Shown: positions 17,653 through 25,777, numbered from the stretch's first letter. The stretch: DNA of 64,000 bases from SIG636 sp045537905 (GCA_045537905.1 JAZSQJ010000053.1:36914-100913), one strand, 5' to 3'. A program made the numbers and translations. Notes: generated by a model not told the origin, from the sequence alone.

Positions 17653-17895
17653 TTACTTAGAAAGCTTACCTATCTCCTTAGCGCATTCGTTACAAATCAA
17701 TGCACCGCCAAAGCTGATAGAATGTTCCTTGCCGCAAAAAGTGCAGGAGCCGGAAAACTTACGCAACACAATAGCGTCTTCGTTTACGGAAAGTATAACC
17801 TCGTCCTTTATCTCCAAGCCAAGCATCTCTCTGAAAGGCTTAGGCAAAACTATACGTCCCGTTTCGTCTATCTGTCTTATAATCTGTTTTCTCAT
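17653..17895 (-). CDS. AbrB/SpoVT-type regulator with C-terminal zinc-finger-like motif
   Basis: The 80-residue protein has a SpoVT-AbrB swapped-hairpin DNA-binding domain in residues 1-47 (IRQIDETGRIVLPKPFREML, then DEVILSV). The tail is a four-cysteine motif at residues 51, 54, 68 and 71 (CTFC...CNEC) that probably binds zinc. Such proteins are dimeric or tetrameric transition-state regulators in Firmicutes. The start at 17895 has GGAGG seven bases upstream. The adjacent TTG at 17898 was rejected. Three TTGCCA repeats in its promoter suggest autoregulation. Confidence 0.85.
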   Translation of the reverse strand: MRKQIIRQIDETGRIVLPKPFREMLGLEIKDEVILSVNEDAIVLRKFSGSCTFCGKEHSISFGGALICNECAKEIGKLSK

Positions 17896-17919
17896 CAATA
17901 TTCCTCCTTAGCTTGTTTC

Positions 17920-17971
17920 TTTGCCAAAATATTACCACATTTGCCAAAAAATGTCAATACCTATATTGCCA
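17920..17971. promoter_or_regulatory. possible AbrB-type operator repeats
   Basis: TTTGCCAAAA occurs at 17920-17929 and again at 17940-17949, exactly 20 bp apart. A third TTGCCA lies at 17966-17971. The copies flank and overlap the promoter of the regulator gene. Confidence 0.5.
17929..17957 (-). promoter_or_regulatory. promoter of the AbrB-type regulator gene
   Basis: On the minus strand TTGACA (17952-17957) and TAATAT (17929-17934) are 17 bp apart. Confidence 0.75.
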
Positions 17972-17989
17972 TTTTTTGTAAATTAACTG

Positions 17990-18781
17990 TTAAATATGCC
18001 TGCAAATGTCATAAACTCTGTCAAAAACCAGGTCCGGAGCGTTTTCGGCGTTAATATCTTTCGCCTTGGTTTCGCCGCTGAGAACCAACAGGGAAAGCAT
18101 ACCGCTGTTTTTGCCAAGGGCAATATCGGTATAAAGCCTGTCGCCGATACAGGCGCTGTCGCGGGCACAAATACCCGTAATACGTTCAATAGCCTCTGCC
18201 GTTTCAGCGTAAGGCTTGCCCAGATATTTAGGGCTTTTGCCTGTGGCAGCACTTATCATTGCGGCAATTGCACCGCTATCGGGCAGCCATCCGCCTCCCT
18301 GCAGGGGGCAGTTAAGATCCGGGTGGGTGCTCAGATAAACAGCTCCGCCGTGGAGTGCATCGCAGGCAAGGTTAACCTTCTCGTAGGTAAGCTCAGTATC
18401 AAAGCTGGACACAACGACGTCGGCGTTTTTGTCGTAAACAAGCTTTATCCCCGCCTTAAGCATCTCTGCTTCCAGCGCCTTTGTGCCGACCAAAAACACC
18501 CGCTTGCCCTTATAATAGGTGTTAAGATAGCTTATAGTCACGTCCCCTGCGGTAACAACCTCACACTCACCAAACCCAAGCCTCAAAAGCTTTTCCTTAT
18601 AGAAATCTGCTGTGCGGGAGGCGTTGTTGGTAAAAAACAACAGCCTCTTATCCTTTTCCTTAAGGTGTCTGACAAAATCCCGGGCGCCCTCTATAGGAGT
18701 ATCACCTAAATATATGGTACCGTCCATATCGCAAACAAACAGCTTTGTTTCCTTAAGCCTTGCCAGTGCTGTTTCCTTCAA
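17990..18781 (-). CDS. HAD-superfamily phosphatase, NagD/AraL type
   Basis: The 263-residue protein has the class IIA HAD motifs: CDMDGTIYLG with nucleophile Asp18 and acid Asp20, motif II FTNNAS, the GKP lysine motif, and IGDRLYTDIALGKNSGM at the acidic motif III. These enzymes remove phosphate from sugar phosphates, nucleotides or p-nitrophenyl phosphate. The precise substrate is not evident. The start is a TTG at 18781 with GAGG nine bases upstream. It is transcribed divergently from the next gene through a symmetric promoter region. Confidence 0.88.
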   Translation of the reverse strand: MKETALARLKETKLFVCDMDGTIYLGDTPIEGARDFVRHLKEKDKRLLFFTNNASRTADFYKEKLLRLGFGECEVVTAGDVTISYLNTYYKGKRVFLVGTKALEAEMLKAGIKLVYDKNADVVVSSFDTELTYEKVNLACDALHGGAVYLSTHPDLNCPLQGGGWLPDSGAIAAMISAATGKSPKYLGKPYAETAEAIERITGICARDSACIGDRLYTDIALGKNSGMLSLLVLSGETKAKDINAENAPDLVFDRVYDICRHI

Positions 18782-18800
18782 AGTAAATCACCTCACCGCT

Positions 18801-18829
18801 ATTGTAGTACAAACAAGAACAATTTGCAA
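18801..18829 (-). promoter_or_regulatory. promoter of the NagD-type gene
   Basis: On the minus strand TTGCAA (18824-18829) and TACAAT (18801-18806) are 17 bp apart. The -35 lies in the left arm of an inverted repeat shared with the divergent promoter. Confidence 0.65.
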
Positions 18830-18842
18830 TATAAAGTTTTTA

Positions 18843-18871
18843 TTGCAATTATTAGTTAAATGCTGTATAAT
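18843..18871 (+). promoter_or_regulatory. promoter of the gene at 18903
   Basis: TTGCAA (18843-18848) and TATAAT (18866-18871) are 17 bp apart. The -35 is the right arm of the inverted repeat TTGCAATA-N9-TATTGCAA (18824-18848). Confidence 0.75.
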
Positions 18872-18902
18872 TTAAGCGAATAGCAGGGAGGAGGTTCGTC
18901 CT

Positions 18903-19931
18903 ATGATACGCACGGAGGGTGTAAGGCTTACAAAAAAGGATAAACAGCGTATGCGCTTGGATGCAGAACGCCCTATAAGAGTAATAGAAAACCTTGATTT
19001 CAGCAGGATATACGAGGGGGTTCCCGTTGAGGTAATCGAGGGGTATACTATTACGGATAGTGACACCTCGGAGTGTTTTGCGGTGTTCAAAATTCAAAAC
19101 ACGGGTGAAAAGGATATAAAGGCGTTGGATGTACGCCTGCTTTTGTACGAGGGTACTGCAAATATCCCCACCAAGCGTCTGGACTTTACCTATACAGCCG
19201 CCGACCACAAATGGGGCAGGCGTAGCTTTGAGGGCGACGGGGAACCAAGCCTTTTGCAAAAGCTTGGTATTAAGGATATAGTTCTTCCTGCCAACATCCG
19301 CCACGGTGAAAGCTTTGGCGAGGGCGTTTTTATCCCTATCCCAAAAAACTATTGCCGTAAGCTGGAGTTTGAGATACGCACTATCCATTTTGCTGACAAC
19401 AGCTCTATGACCGTAAACATAATAAGCGGCAAAAAGTATACCTTCTTCCGTGAGCTGGACGAGGATATGCGCTACGCCTACAGGAAGATGAACGTTTTTG
19501 CCAGAGCAGAGGAGGAGCATCCCATCAAGCTTATACCTCAGGCAACGGACAAGGTATGGCTGTGCTGCTGCGGCAGAAAAAACCTTGTAAGTGCCCCTAC
19601 CTGTGCCGACTGCGGCAGGGAAAAGGATTGGCAGCTTCAGAATATAACGGAAAAGTCTTTGGAAAGAGAGCTGGACGGTATCCGTGCCTCCGGCGACCCC
19701 GAGTTTATCCACCGTCACCGTGTACAGGCAGGTAAACAGCTTGTTATTGAAAGCGACGAGGAGCGTAAGAAGAAGGCAAAGGCCTTTGAAGAAACTCTGG
19801 AAAAGCTGGCAGAGCAGGAGCGTATAAAACGCCACAACCAAAAGATGATACTGCCCAAAATACTGCTGTGGGTAGCCAGCATCTACGGACTTATTTACCT
19901 GTTCCAAAGCTTTCTTGACAGCCAGATGTAA
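18903..19931 (+). CDS. uncharacterised membrane-anchored protein with zinc-ribbon motif
   Basis: This 342-residue protein was not recognised. Residues 50-190 are beta-rich and include a segment similar to domains that describe partner interactions with ligands (FKIQNTGEKDIKALDVRLLL), perhaps an immunoglobulin-like fold. A cysteine cluster CCCG at 221-224 and CADC at 234-237 looks like a zinc ribbon. A lysine/glutamate-rich helix (about 285-310) is followed by a single membrane helix near the C-terminus (about 317-336), so the bulk lies in the cytoplasm or is tail-anchored. GGAGGAGG precedes the ATG by about nine bases. Confidence 0.6.
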   Translation: MIRTEGVRLTKKDKQRMRLDAERPIRVIENLDFSRIYEGVPVEVIEGYTITDSDTSECFAVFKIQNTGEKDIKALDVRLLLYEGTANIPTKRLDFTYTAADHKWGRRSFEGDGEPSLLQKLGIKDIVLPANIRHGESFGEGVFIPIPKNYCRKLEFEIRTIHFADNSSMTVNIISGKKYTFFRELDEDMRYAYRKMNVFARAEEEHPIKLIPQATDKVWLCCCGRKNLVSAPTCADCGREKDWQLQNITEKSLERELDGIRASGDPEFIHRHRVQAGKQLVIESDEERKKKAKAFEETLEKLAEQERIKRHNQKMILPKILLWVASIYGLIYLFQSFLDSQM

Positions 19932-20019
19932 AAAAGTTTTTAGTTTTTCATAGGAAAATCCCTTTTTCAGTTGTATAAAGGACAGATGTAGGCAATGCAT
20001 CAATAAGGAGGTGCGAAAA

Positions 20020-21759
20020 ATGAAAAGACTGTTTACTATATTAGTGGCACTTGTTATGTGCCTTGGCACGTTTTCCGTATCAGCATCGGAGGAGACGCCG
20101 TGGAACGCCGAAAACAGTATACTTGTAACCGTAAGCACGGCTACCGATAAGGAGTTTTTGGAGACAGACTTTCCTGAGGTTGACTGTAAAGAGGTAACCG
20201 TGGCAAGCAAAAAGACAGAAAACGGCGCCTTTATCTATCAGCTTATACTGGAAGTAGGCGCAAGCAAAAGTCTTAAACAGTATATTGAGGCGGTAAAAGA
20301 AAATCCTGTAGTAACAGAGGCGGAAAGAAACAGCTATTGTTATCTGCAGCCCATACTTACCCTTGACAAGCAAAGCATTACCTTATTTGTAGGGGAAACG
20401 GCTGAAGTAAACATCGAAAGCTTTGAGACCTATAACCCCAGCTTTCTTTACCACGGCGTTGTATTCAGCGTAGACCCTGCGGCTTTTGACATCGGTGCAC
20501 AAAACTTTGGTATTGACGTTTATCCTTTGATAAGAGAGCCCGAATACTATGGCGATATTTGTGACGAGCTGTACGAAGGAATCGATAACGGTATCCTTGG
20601 CGAAAAGCTTGGTACAAGTCCTATAAACAAATATTTTGCCTACGTAAGCGAAAGAGGACTAAGCGGCAATGAATGCGACACGGTTATTTATGAGGTAAAC
20701 GCCATCCTCGGTATCGACGGTGTCCTTACGGCAGAGCCCTGCGGTAACGCCGTTCCCGGTGCAATGATGCCCGTGGAGCAGTGGTCTGTAGCAGATACAA
20801 GCATTGCAGGCTTAATCCTTACCGGCGGGGAAGTGATAGAAACCATAACAGGCGGCAAGGTAGACCAAACCGCCCGTATAACAGGCTTGTCCAAGGGTAC
20901 AACCACCCTTACCCTTTATAAAAGGGACTATGCGCAGGATGCCACTGTAAGCTGCGATATCACCGTAGTTGAAGGCGGCGACGCCAACGGCGACGGCAAA
21001 ACGGACAACCTTGATGCTTCTATGGTATTGAAATACGATGCAGCCATAATCGAGCTTGATGCAGAGGCTCTTGAGAGATGCGATGTAAACAGCGACGGTG
21101 CTGTTAATAACCTTGACGCTACCGTTATCCTTAAGTACGATGCGGGTATAATCGGCAACTTACCCGATAACGGATCAAGTAACTATGCCTTGGGTAAAAC
21201 CTATATCCTTGTAAAGGACGGTAGCCTGACAAACCCCAACAGTCTTTACCTTGATTATGCCACGGGGGACGATAAGTGGTCAGACCTAAGCCTTACAAAA
21301 ATGACCGACGGTATCGTTGGCGATATTACCCTGCCGGAGTACAGCGGCTCTCGTTGCGGTTTTCCCGATACTACCGTAATGCTTGTAGGCACTAACAATA
21401 TTTTCGAGTATATCATTGACCTTGAGGCGTATCGCAACGATATAAAGTCTTTGGTTTTCCGCCATGTTCGTAACAGTATTCCCGGCGGAGGCAACCGTGG
21501 CTTTAGGCTTCGTCTTGCTTATGTGTCCGATGACTGCGTTAATTGGAACAGACTATCCTACGATTTAACCAAAACCGAGGTCGAGGGTGCCCCCGAGATA
21601 ATGAGCAACCTTGACGGAAATATTCGCAATGTGGAGCATTTTGATTATACCTATACTCTCAGTGATGCCGCAAGCGGCAGGTATATAAGACTTCTTATCA
21701 CGTCTGACGGCGGTTATGTTACCCAGCTTGAGGAGATTGAAGTTTATGGTGTTCAGTAA
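20020..21759 (+). CDS. secreted dockerin protein with discoidin-like C-terminal domain (paralog 1)
   Basis: The 579-residue protein has a signal peptide (about 1-22). An N-terminal module (about 30-115) begins NSILVTVSTATDK and has a beta-alpha-beta pattern suggestive of a subtilisin-propeptide-like fold (inference). A second beta-rich part (about 115-315) ends in a BIG-like stretch (TARITGLSKGTTTLTL). A dockerin occupies about 319-379 with two NLDAxxxLKYDA repeats, unusually in the middle of the chain. Residues 388-579 form a discoidin/F5-8-like beta domain (NYALGKTYILVKDG). The first 380 residues are paralogous to the next gene. The start at 20020 has GGAGG eight bases upstream; a GTG at 20011 does not. 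Confidence 0.75.
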   Translation: MKRLFTILVALVMCLGTFSVSASEETPWNAENSILVTVSTATDKEFLETDFPEVDCKEVTVASKKTENGAFIYQLILEVGASKSLKQYIEAVKENPVVTEAERNSYCYLQPILTLDKQSITLFVGETAEVNIESFETYNPSFLYHGVVFSVDPAAFDIGAQNFGIDVYPLIREPEYYGDICDELYEGIDNGILGEKLGTSPINKYFAYVSERGLSGNECDTVIYEVNAILGIDGVLTAEPCGNAVPGAMMPVEQWSVADTSIAGLILTGGEVIETITGGKVDQTARITGLSKGTTTLTLYKRDYAQDATVSCDITVVEGGDANGDGKTDNLDASMVLKYDAAIIELDAEALERCDVNSDGAVNNLDATVILKYDAGIIGNLPDNGSSNYALGKTYILVKDGSLTNPNSLYLDYATGDDKWSDLSLTKMTDGIVGDITLPEYSGSRCGFPDTTVMLVGTNNIFEYIIDLEAYRNDIKSLVFRHVRNSIPGGGNRGFRLRLAYVSDDCVNWNRLSYDLTKTEVEGAPEIMSNLDGNIRNVEHFDYTYTLSDAASGRYIRLLITSDGGYVTQLEEIEVYGVQ

Positions 21760-21767
21760 AAATAATT

Positions 21768-21807
21768 AAAACAGGGGCGACGCATTTTCGGCGTCGCCCT
21801 GTTTTTT
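21768..21807 (+). terminator. terminator between the tandem paralogs
   Basis: ACAGGGGCGACGC pairs with GCGTCGCCCTGT with one bulged G, followed by a T-run. Confidence 0.88.
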
Positions 21808-21851
21808 ATCACCAAAAATGTAAATTTTTTATAAGCCAACGGGTTTTTTTC

Positions 21852-21880
21852 TTGAAAAAGCTTTTCGCATCCTGTATAAT
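21852..21880 (+). promoter_or_regulatory. promoter of paralog 2
   Basis: TTGAAA (21852-21857) and a perfect TATAAT (21875-21880) are 17 bp apart, so the second paralog is transcribed on its own. Confidence 0.8.
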
Positions 21881-21916
21881 GTAGGCGTAAACAAACACCA
21901 AAAGGAGGACTTAGTA

Positions 21917-23056
21917 ATGAAAAGACTGCTTGCGTGCTTTATAGCGCTTATAATGACGGCTTGTTCCTTTTCCGTAGCCGCTGATGACGGCGTTTCCTGG
22001 AACGGGCAGAACAGCATACTTGTAACCGTAAGCACCGCTACCGACAAGGTTTTTACTCCCGAGGATTTTCCCGAGTTGGACTGTGTGGCAGTAACGGTAG
22101 CGAGCAAATGGGTGGAGACCGACGGATTTAGCTATGAGCTGATACTTCAGCTTGACAACGCAGAGGGCAACCTTAAGGACGAGATGGATAAGGCGCTAAA
22201 AAACGCAAACGTAACTGCGGTAAGAAGAAATCTGTACGATTATCTGGACCCCGTTCTGATTCTTGACAAAAGCTCTGTCACCATCCGCGTGGGTGAGTCT
22301 GCCGATGTTAATATCGACTATTTCAACACCTACAACAGCGGTCATTTTTATTACGGAGTTATCTTTTCTATTGACGAAAGCGTGGATATCAGCGCTGCAA
22401 ACACCGATACCTTTGGCTTTGATTTCCGTCCCATAAACGGCGTAACCGACGTGCATAACCTCTACGACGCTTTGTATAACGAGTATTATGAGGGTGACCT
22501 GGTTGGCGAAACGTTTGAGGAAAGCACCATCAACAGGTACTACGTTTCCGTAGAGCAATACGGTATCGGCGGTGAGGATGCTTATAAGATTATAGAGGCG
22601 GTTAACAACGTGCTGTCCAAGGACGGTGTTATTGCCGCAGAGCCCTTCAGCATAGAGTATCCCTGTGCAAGGATGCCCAGCGAGCAGTGGACTGTTGCCG
22701 ACAACATTATCTCCCTCAGCCTTTCCGGCGGTAATCCCGTGGGCATACCCGAAAACCTTATAGGACAGACCGCTACCGTAACAGGGGTGTATACGGGCAT
22801 AACCACTCTTGATCTTTCCTGTAACGATAACAGCCAGGGCGCCGCGGCAAGCTGTGTTGTGACCGTAATCAACAGCGGCGACGCCAACTCCGACGGTAAG
22901 CTTAACAATATGGATGCTACCGAGGTGTTAAAGTACGATGCTGGCATAAAGGATATGTCTGCCGAAACCCTTGAAAAATGCGATATGAATAACGACGGCT
23001 ACGTAAACAACCTGGATGCAACGGTGATGCTGAAATACGACGCAGGTTTGCTTTAA
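21917..23056 (+). CDS. secreted dockerin protein (paralog 2, no discoidin domain)
   Basis: The 379-residue protein has a signal peptide (about 1-22), then the same module order as its upstream neighbour: NSILVTVSTATDK at about 33-45, a long beta-rich middle (RVGESADVNIDYFNTYN), a BIG-like segment, and a C-terminal dockerin (about 321-379) with NMDATEVLKYDAG and NLDATVMLKYDAG. It ends right after the dockerin and lacks the discoidin-like domain. The function of the shared N-terminal module is unknown. AAAGGAGG stands about seven bases before the ATG. Confidence 0.75.
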   Translation: MKRLLACFIALIMTACSFSVAADDGVSWNGQNSILVTVSTATDKVFTPEDFPELDCVAVTVASKWVETDGFSYELILQLDNAEGNLKDEMDKALKNANVTAVRRNLYDYLDPVLILDKSSVTIRVGESADVNIDYFNTYNSGHFYYGVIFSIDESVDISAANTDTFGFDFRPINGVTDVHNLYDALYNEYYEGDLVGETFEESTINRYYVSVEQYGIGGEDAYKIIEAVNNVLSKDGVIAAEPFSIEYPCARMPSEQWTVADNIISLSLSGGNPVGIPENLIGQTATVTGVYTGITTLDLSCNDNSQGAAASCVVTVINSGDANSDGKLNNMDATEVLKYDAGIKDMSAETLEKCDMNNDGYVNNLDATVMLKYDAGLL

Positions 23057-23170
23057 GTGGGGGTTAAGGGCGTTATTTCCGTCCGTGCTGAGGCGTAACG
23101 GAAGGCGTCCTTCACGGTTTGGCGCCTTGCTGCGTAAGACTTCCGATGACAAACTAAAAGGAAAACAAAA

Positions 23171-23201
23171 GGGCGTAACGCTTTTGATTAGCGTTACGCC
23201 C
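23171..23201. terminator. terminator-like hairpin, copy 1 of a direct repeat
   Basis: GGGCGTAACGC (23171-23181) pairs perfectly with GCGTTACGCCC (23191-23201) around TTTTGATTA. It is preceded by an A-rich run, so a T-run exists only on the minus strand. Confidence 0.6.
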
Positions 23202-23261
23202 TCAGACCGCTGACAAAGGCACAGAGCACGAAAAAGAATAAAATATACTCATTCTAAAGTG

Positions 23262-23426
23262 GAAAATTCAGGGAAATTTTCCCTGAATTTTCTGCATTAT
23301 ATTTGTTTTTTCGTTCAAGACGAACCTCGGCTCGCAGTACTTAGTACAGTTTTCGCCTCGGTTCGTCTTGTCTGTACTCTTTCTCAGCACTCTGCCAGCT
23401 TGATGACAAGGTTTGTCATCAAGCTG
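23262..23426 (+). repeat. palindromic intergenic repeat element, copy 1
   Basis: It consists of a 31-bp perfect palindrome centred on 23277, a T-rich leader, the arms CAAGACGAACC (23316-23326) and GGTTCGTCTTG (23360-23370) around the palindromic core GTACTTAGTAC (23337-23347), a spacer, and the hairpin CAGCTTGATGACAA/TTGTCATCAAGCTG (23396-23426). About 140 bp match the reverse complement of 63858-64000 with roughly eight differences. Confidence 0.88.
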
Positions 23427-23427
23427 A

Positions 23428-23462
23428 GGGCGTAACGCTTTTGATTAGCGTTACGCCCTTAT
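23428..23462. terminator. terminator-like hairpin, copy 2 of a direct repeat
   Basis: The same 31-base hairpin as at 23171 (stem GGGCGTAACGC, 11 bp) recurs here exactly, followed by TTATTATTTT on the + strand. It lies 20 bases past the end of cysK. Confidence 0.65.
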
Positions 23463-23479
23463 TATTTTCAACGTTAAAT

Positions 23480-24409
23480 CTACATTTCAAACAGTGCGGT
23501 ACTGAAATACCTTTCACCCGTATCGGGGAGCACCGTAACGACACGCTTGCCCTCGCCCAGCTTCTTTGCCAGCTCGATTGCCGCAGATACGTTGGTACCC
23601 GAGGAAATACCGCAAAGTATGCCCTCTTTTCTGGCAAGCTGTTGGGCGGTGTCAATAGCTTCACGGTCCTTAACGATGTGAATGTGACTGTATATATTTG
23701 TATTAAGGTTTTCGGGTACGATGCCGTCGCCTATGCCCATCTGCAAATGGGTGCCTATGCTGCCGCCTGAAAGGATAGCCGCATCCTCAGGCTCAACAGC
23801 CCAGATCTCAATATCGGGGTTAGCCGCCTTGAGTGCACCGCCTATGCCGGACAGGGTACCGCCCGTGCCCACGCCTGAGCAAAAGCCGTGGATGGGTCCC
23901 TCTACCTGCTCAAGTATCTCCTTGGCGGTGTAGTCCAGGTGTACCTGAGGGTTAGCAGGGTTAACAAACTGCTGGGGAATATAAACCTTGGGGTTTTTAG
24001 CCGCCAGCTTCATCGCCGTATCAAGACATTCTTCAATACACTCACCTATATTGCCGTTATCGTGTATCTTTATAACCTTAGCACCGTAAGCGGTGATAAT
24101 TTTAGTACGCTCCTCGCTAACGCTGTCGGGCAGAATGATGATAACCTCAAGCCCCAAAACAGCGCCTGCAAGCGCCAAACCTATGCCCTGGTTACCGCTG
24201 GTAGGCTCAACGATAACAGTGTCCTCTTTAACGATACCGTCTGCCATAGCCTTTTTTATCATATTAAGGGCGGTACGGGTTTTGATAGAGCCGCCAACGT
24301 TAAGTCCCTCAAATTTAACAAGAATTTCAGCCGCACCCTTGGGCACTATTTTATTAAGGCGAATAATCGGGGTATTACCAACCGCATCAAGTATGGTGTT
24401 GTGTATCAT
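23480..24409 (-). CDS. cysK: cysteine synthase (O-acetylserine sulfhydrylase)
   Basis: The 309-residue PLP enzyme makes L-cysteine from O-acetylserine and sulfide. Lys43 in GGSIKTRT is the Schiff-base lysine. SGNQG (71-75) is the substrate loop, GVGTGGTLSGIGG binds the PLP phosphate, and the C-terminus has ISSGTN. The motifs are KTR rather than KDR and SGNQG rather than SGNTG, variants I associate with clostridial members. GGAGGG lies eight bases before the ATG. No serine acetyltransferase gene is adjacent. Confidence 0.9.
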   Translation of the reverse strand: MIHNTILDAVGNTPIIRLNKIVPKGAAEILVKFEGLNVGGSIKTRTALNMIKKAMADGIVKEDTVIVEPTSGNQGIGLALAGAVLGLEVIIILPDSVSEERTKIITAYGAKVIKIHDNGNIGECIEECLDTAMKLAAKNPKVYIPQQFVNPANPQVHLDYTAKEILEQVEGPIHGFCSGVGTGGTLSGIGGALKAANPDIEIWAVEPEDAAILSGGSIGTHLQMGIGDGIVPENLNTNIYSHIHIVKDREAIDTAQQLARKEGILCGISSGTNVSAAIELAKKLGEGKRVVTVLPDTGERYFSTALFEM

Positions 24410-24460
24410 GTATAGCCCTCCGAATAAATGGTTACATATATAGTTTATGTAAGACTTTGT

Positions 24461-24493
24461 AAAACGCCCCGCTTAAAGTTAGCGAGGCGTTTT
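24461..24493 (-). terminator. terminator of pfp
   Basis: AAAACGCCCCGC (24461-24472) pairs with GCGAGGCGTTTT (24482-24493) with one G-T pair. Read on the minus strand the stem ends in a T-run, and it lies just past the pfp stop. Confidence 0.85.
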
Positions 24494-24507
24494 ATCAGTC
24501 GTTCAAA

Positions 24508-25740
24508 TTACTCCGCTTTGATTTTCTTAAGCTTAACAAATCTGGGCAGGCTGTCTTCCTTGGTCATCTGGGTCTCACCCTGAATGAGGGGAAGAGCGTA
24601 GGCGATAAACTTATCGTTAAGACCGTCCTTGGTAGCGTTCATCCAGCTCTTGGGAACCTTCTTTTCGGTGTTAGCAACAACGGAAAGGTCAAACAGCTCG
24701 ATTTCGCACTTGTAGCCGCTCTTGGACTTCTTTCTCTTAAAGCCAACCATCTTATCGGTAATGCCGGAAACTGCATATTCAACAGCGGCCTTACCGGCAG
24801 AGAAGCTCTCGTCGATGTCGGTCTGAGAAGCGCAGTGAGCAGCGCAACGCTGGAGGAGAGAAAGCTCAATGCCTCTAACCTTAGCGCCGGTAGCCTTTTC
24901 AAGCTTCTTAGCAAGGATGGTAGCAAGACCGCCAAGCTGAGCGTGACCGAAGGAGTCGCGCTTACCCGTATCGGAGATAAGACGGCCCATTCTGTTACGG
25001 ATGCCTTCAGAAACAGCAATAATGCACTTGCCGTTCTTAGCGTAGATTTCCTTAACCTTTTCGATAAAGTTATTGGTATTGAAGGGAACCTCAGGGAGAT
25101 AGATAAGGTCGGGACCGCAGCCCTTGTAGCTGGCAAGAGCAGCAGCAGCGGTAAGCCAACCTGCGTTTCTGCCCATGATTTCAACAACGGTAATCATACC
25201 CTTGTCGTAAACGCGAGCGTCGTGATATATCTCCATAAGAGAGGTAGCGATATACTTAGCAGCGGAAGCGTAGCCGGGGCAGTGGTCAGTACCTGCAAGG
25301 TCGTTATCGATGGTCTTGGGAATACCCATTACACGGCACTCATAGTTATGCTCAAGCATAAACTTGGATATCTTGTTACAGGTATCCATACTGTCGTTAC
25401 CGCCGTTGTAGAAGAAATAACGAACGTCGTACTTCTTGAATATCTCAAGAATACGGTGATAGTCAGTTTCATCCTCAGAAGCGTCCTTAAGCTTGTAGCG
25501 GCAGCTGCCGAGAGCAGAGGAAGGAGTATACTTCATATGCTCAAGCTCAGCAGGGTCTTCCTTACCCATATCAATAAGGTTGTCGTTAAGCACGCCCATA
25601 ATACCGTTAAGTGCGCCGTAAACCTTAGTGATGTTCTCGTTTGCCAAAGCGGTCTTTATACAACCGTAAGCAGAAGCGTTGATAACCGATGTGGGACCAC
25701 CGGATTGCCCGATAATGCAGGCACCTTTTAATGCGCTCAT
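24508..25740 (-). CDS. pfp: pyrophosphate-dependent 6-phosphofructokinase
   Basis: The 410-residue enzyme phosphorylates fructose 6-phosphate. GGND at residues 113-116 and PKTIDND at 141-147 are the sites that distinguish PPi-using from ATP-using enzymes: Asp after GGN, and the lysine in PKT. MGRNAGW follows in the sugar-phosphate site. PPi use lets glycolysis save ATP, which fits the membrane pyrophosphatase at 51.7 kb. The ribosome site AAAGGATG is upstream of the ATG, and the gene is divergent from fba with its own promoter. Confidence 0.92.
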   Translation of the reverse strand: MSALKGACIIGQSGGPTSVINASAYGCIKTALANENITKVYGALNGIMGVLNDNLIDMGKEDPAELEHMKYTPSSALGSCRYKLKDASEDETDYHRILEIFKKYDVRYFFYNGGNDSMDTCNKISKFMLEHNYECRVMGIPKTIDNDLAGTDHCPGYASAAKYIATSLMEIYHDARVYDKGMITVVEIMGRNAGWLTAAAALASYKGCGPDLIYLPEVPFNTNNFIEKVKEIYAKNGKCIIAVSEGIRNRMGRLISDTGKRDSFGHAQLGGLATILAKKLEKATGAKVRGIELSLLQRCAAHCASQTDIDESFSAGKAAVEYAVSGITDKMVGFKRKKSKSGYKCEIELFDLSVVANTEKKVPKSWMNATKDGLNDKFIAYALPLIQGETQMTKEDSLPRFVKLKKIKAE

Positions 25741-25777
25741 TGTAGTGTCATCCTTTCAAAACAAATGATTTCACATA

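Larger units (their letters stand above)
23057..23479. other. 423-bp gene-free interval filled with nested palindromes and repeats
   Basis: No supported gene lies here. It holds a GGCGTT/GGCGTCC-type repeat (about 23069-23140), two identical hairpins (23171-23201 and 23428-23458), a 31-bp perfect palindrome (23262-23292), a hairpin around a GTACTTAGTAC core (23316-23370) and a 14-bp-stem hairpin (23396-23426). Part of it recurs inverted at the right end of the window. Confidence 0.85.

Noticed and set aside
23057..23479. A CRISPR array or a small gene in the repeat-rich interval
   Set aside because: The repeats are palindromes of different sequence without regular repeat-spacer spacing, and no cas gene or ribosome site is near.
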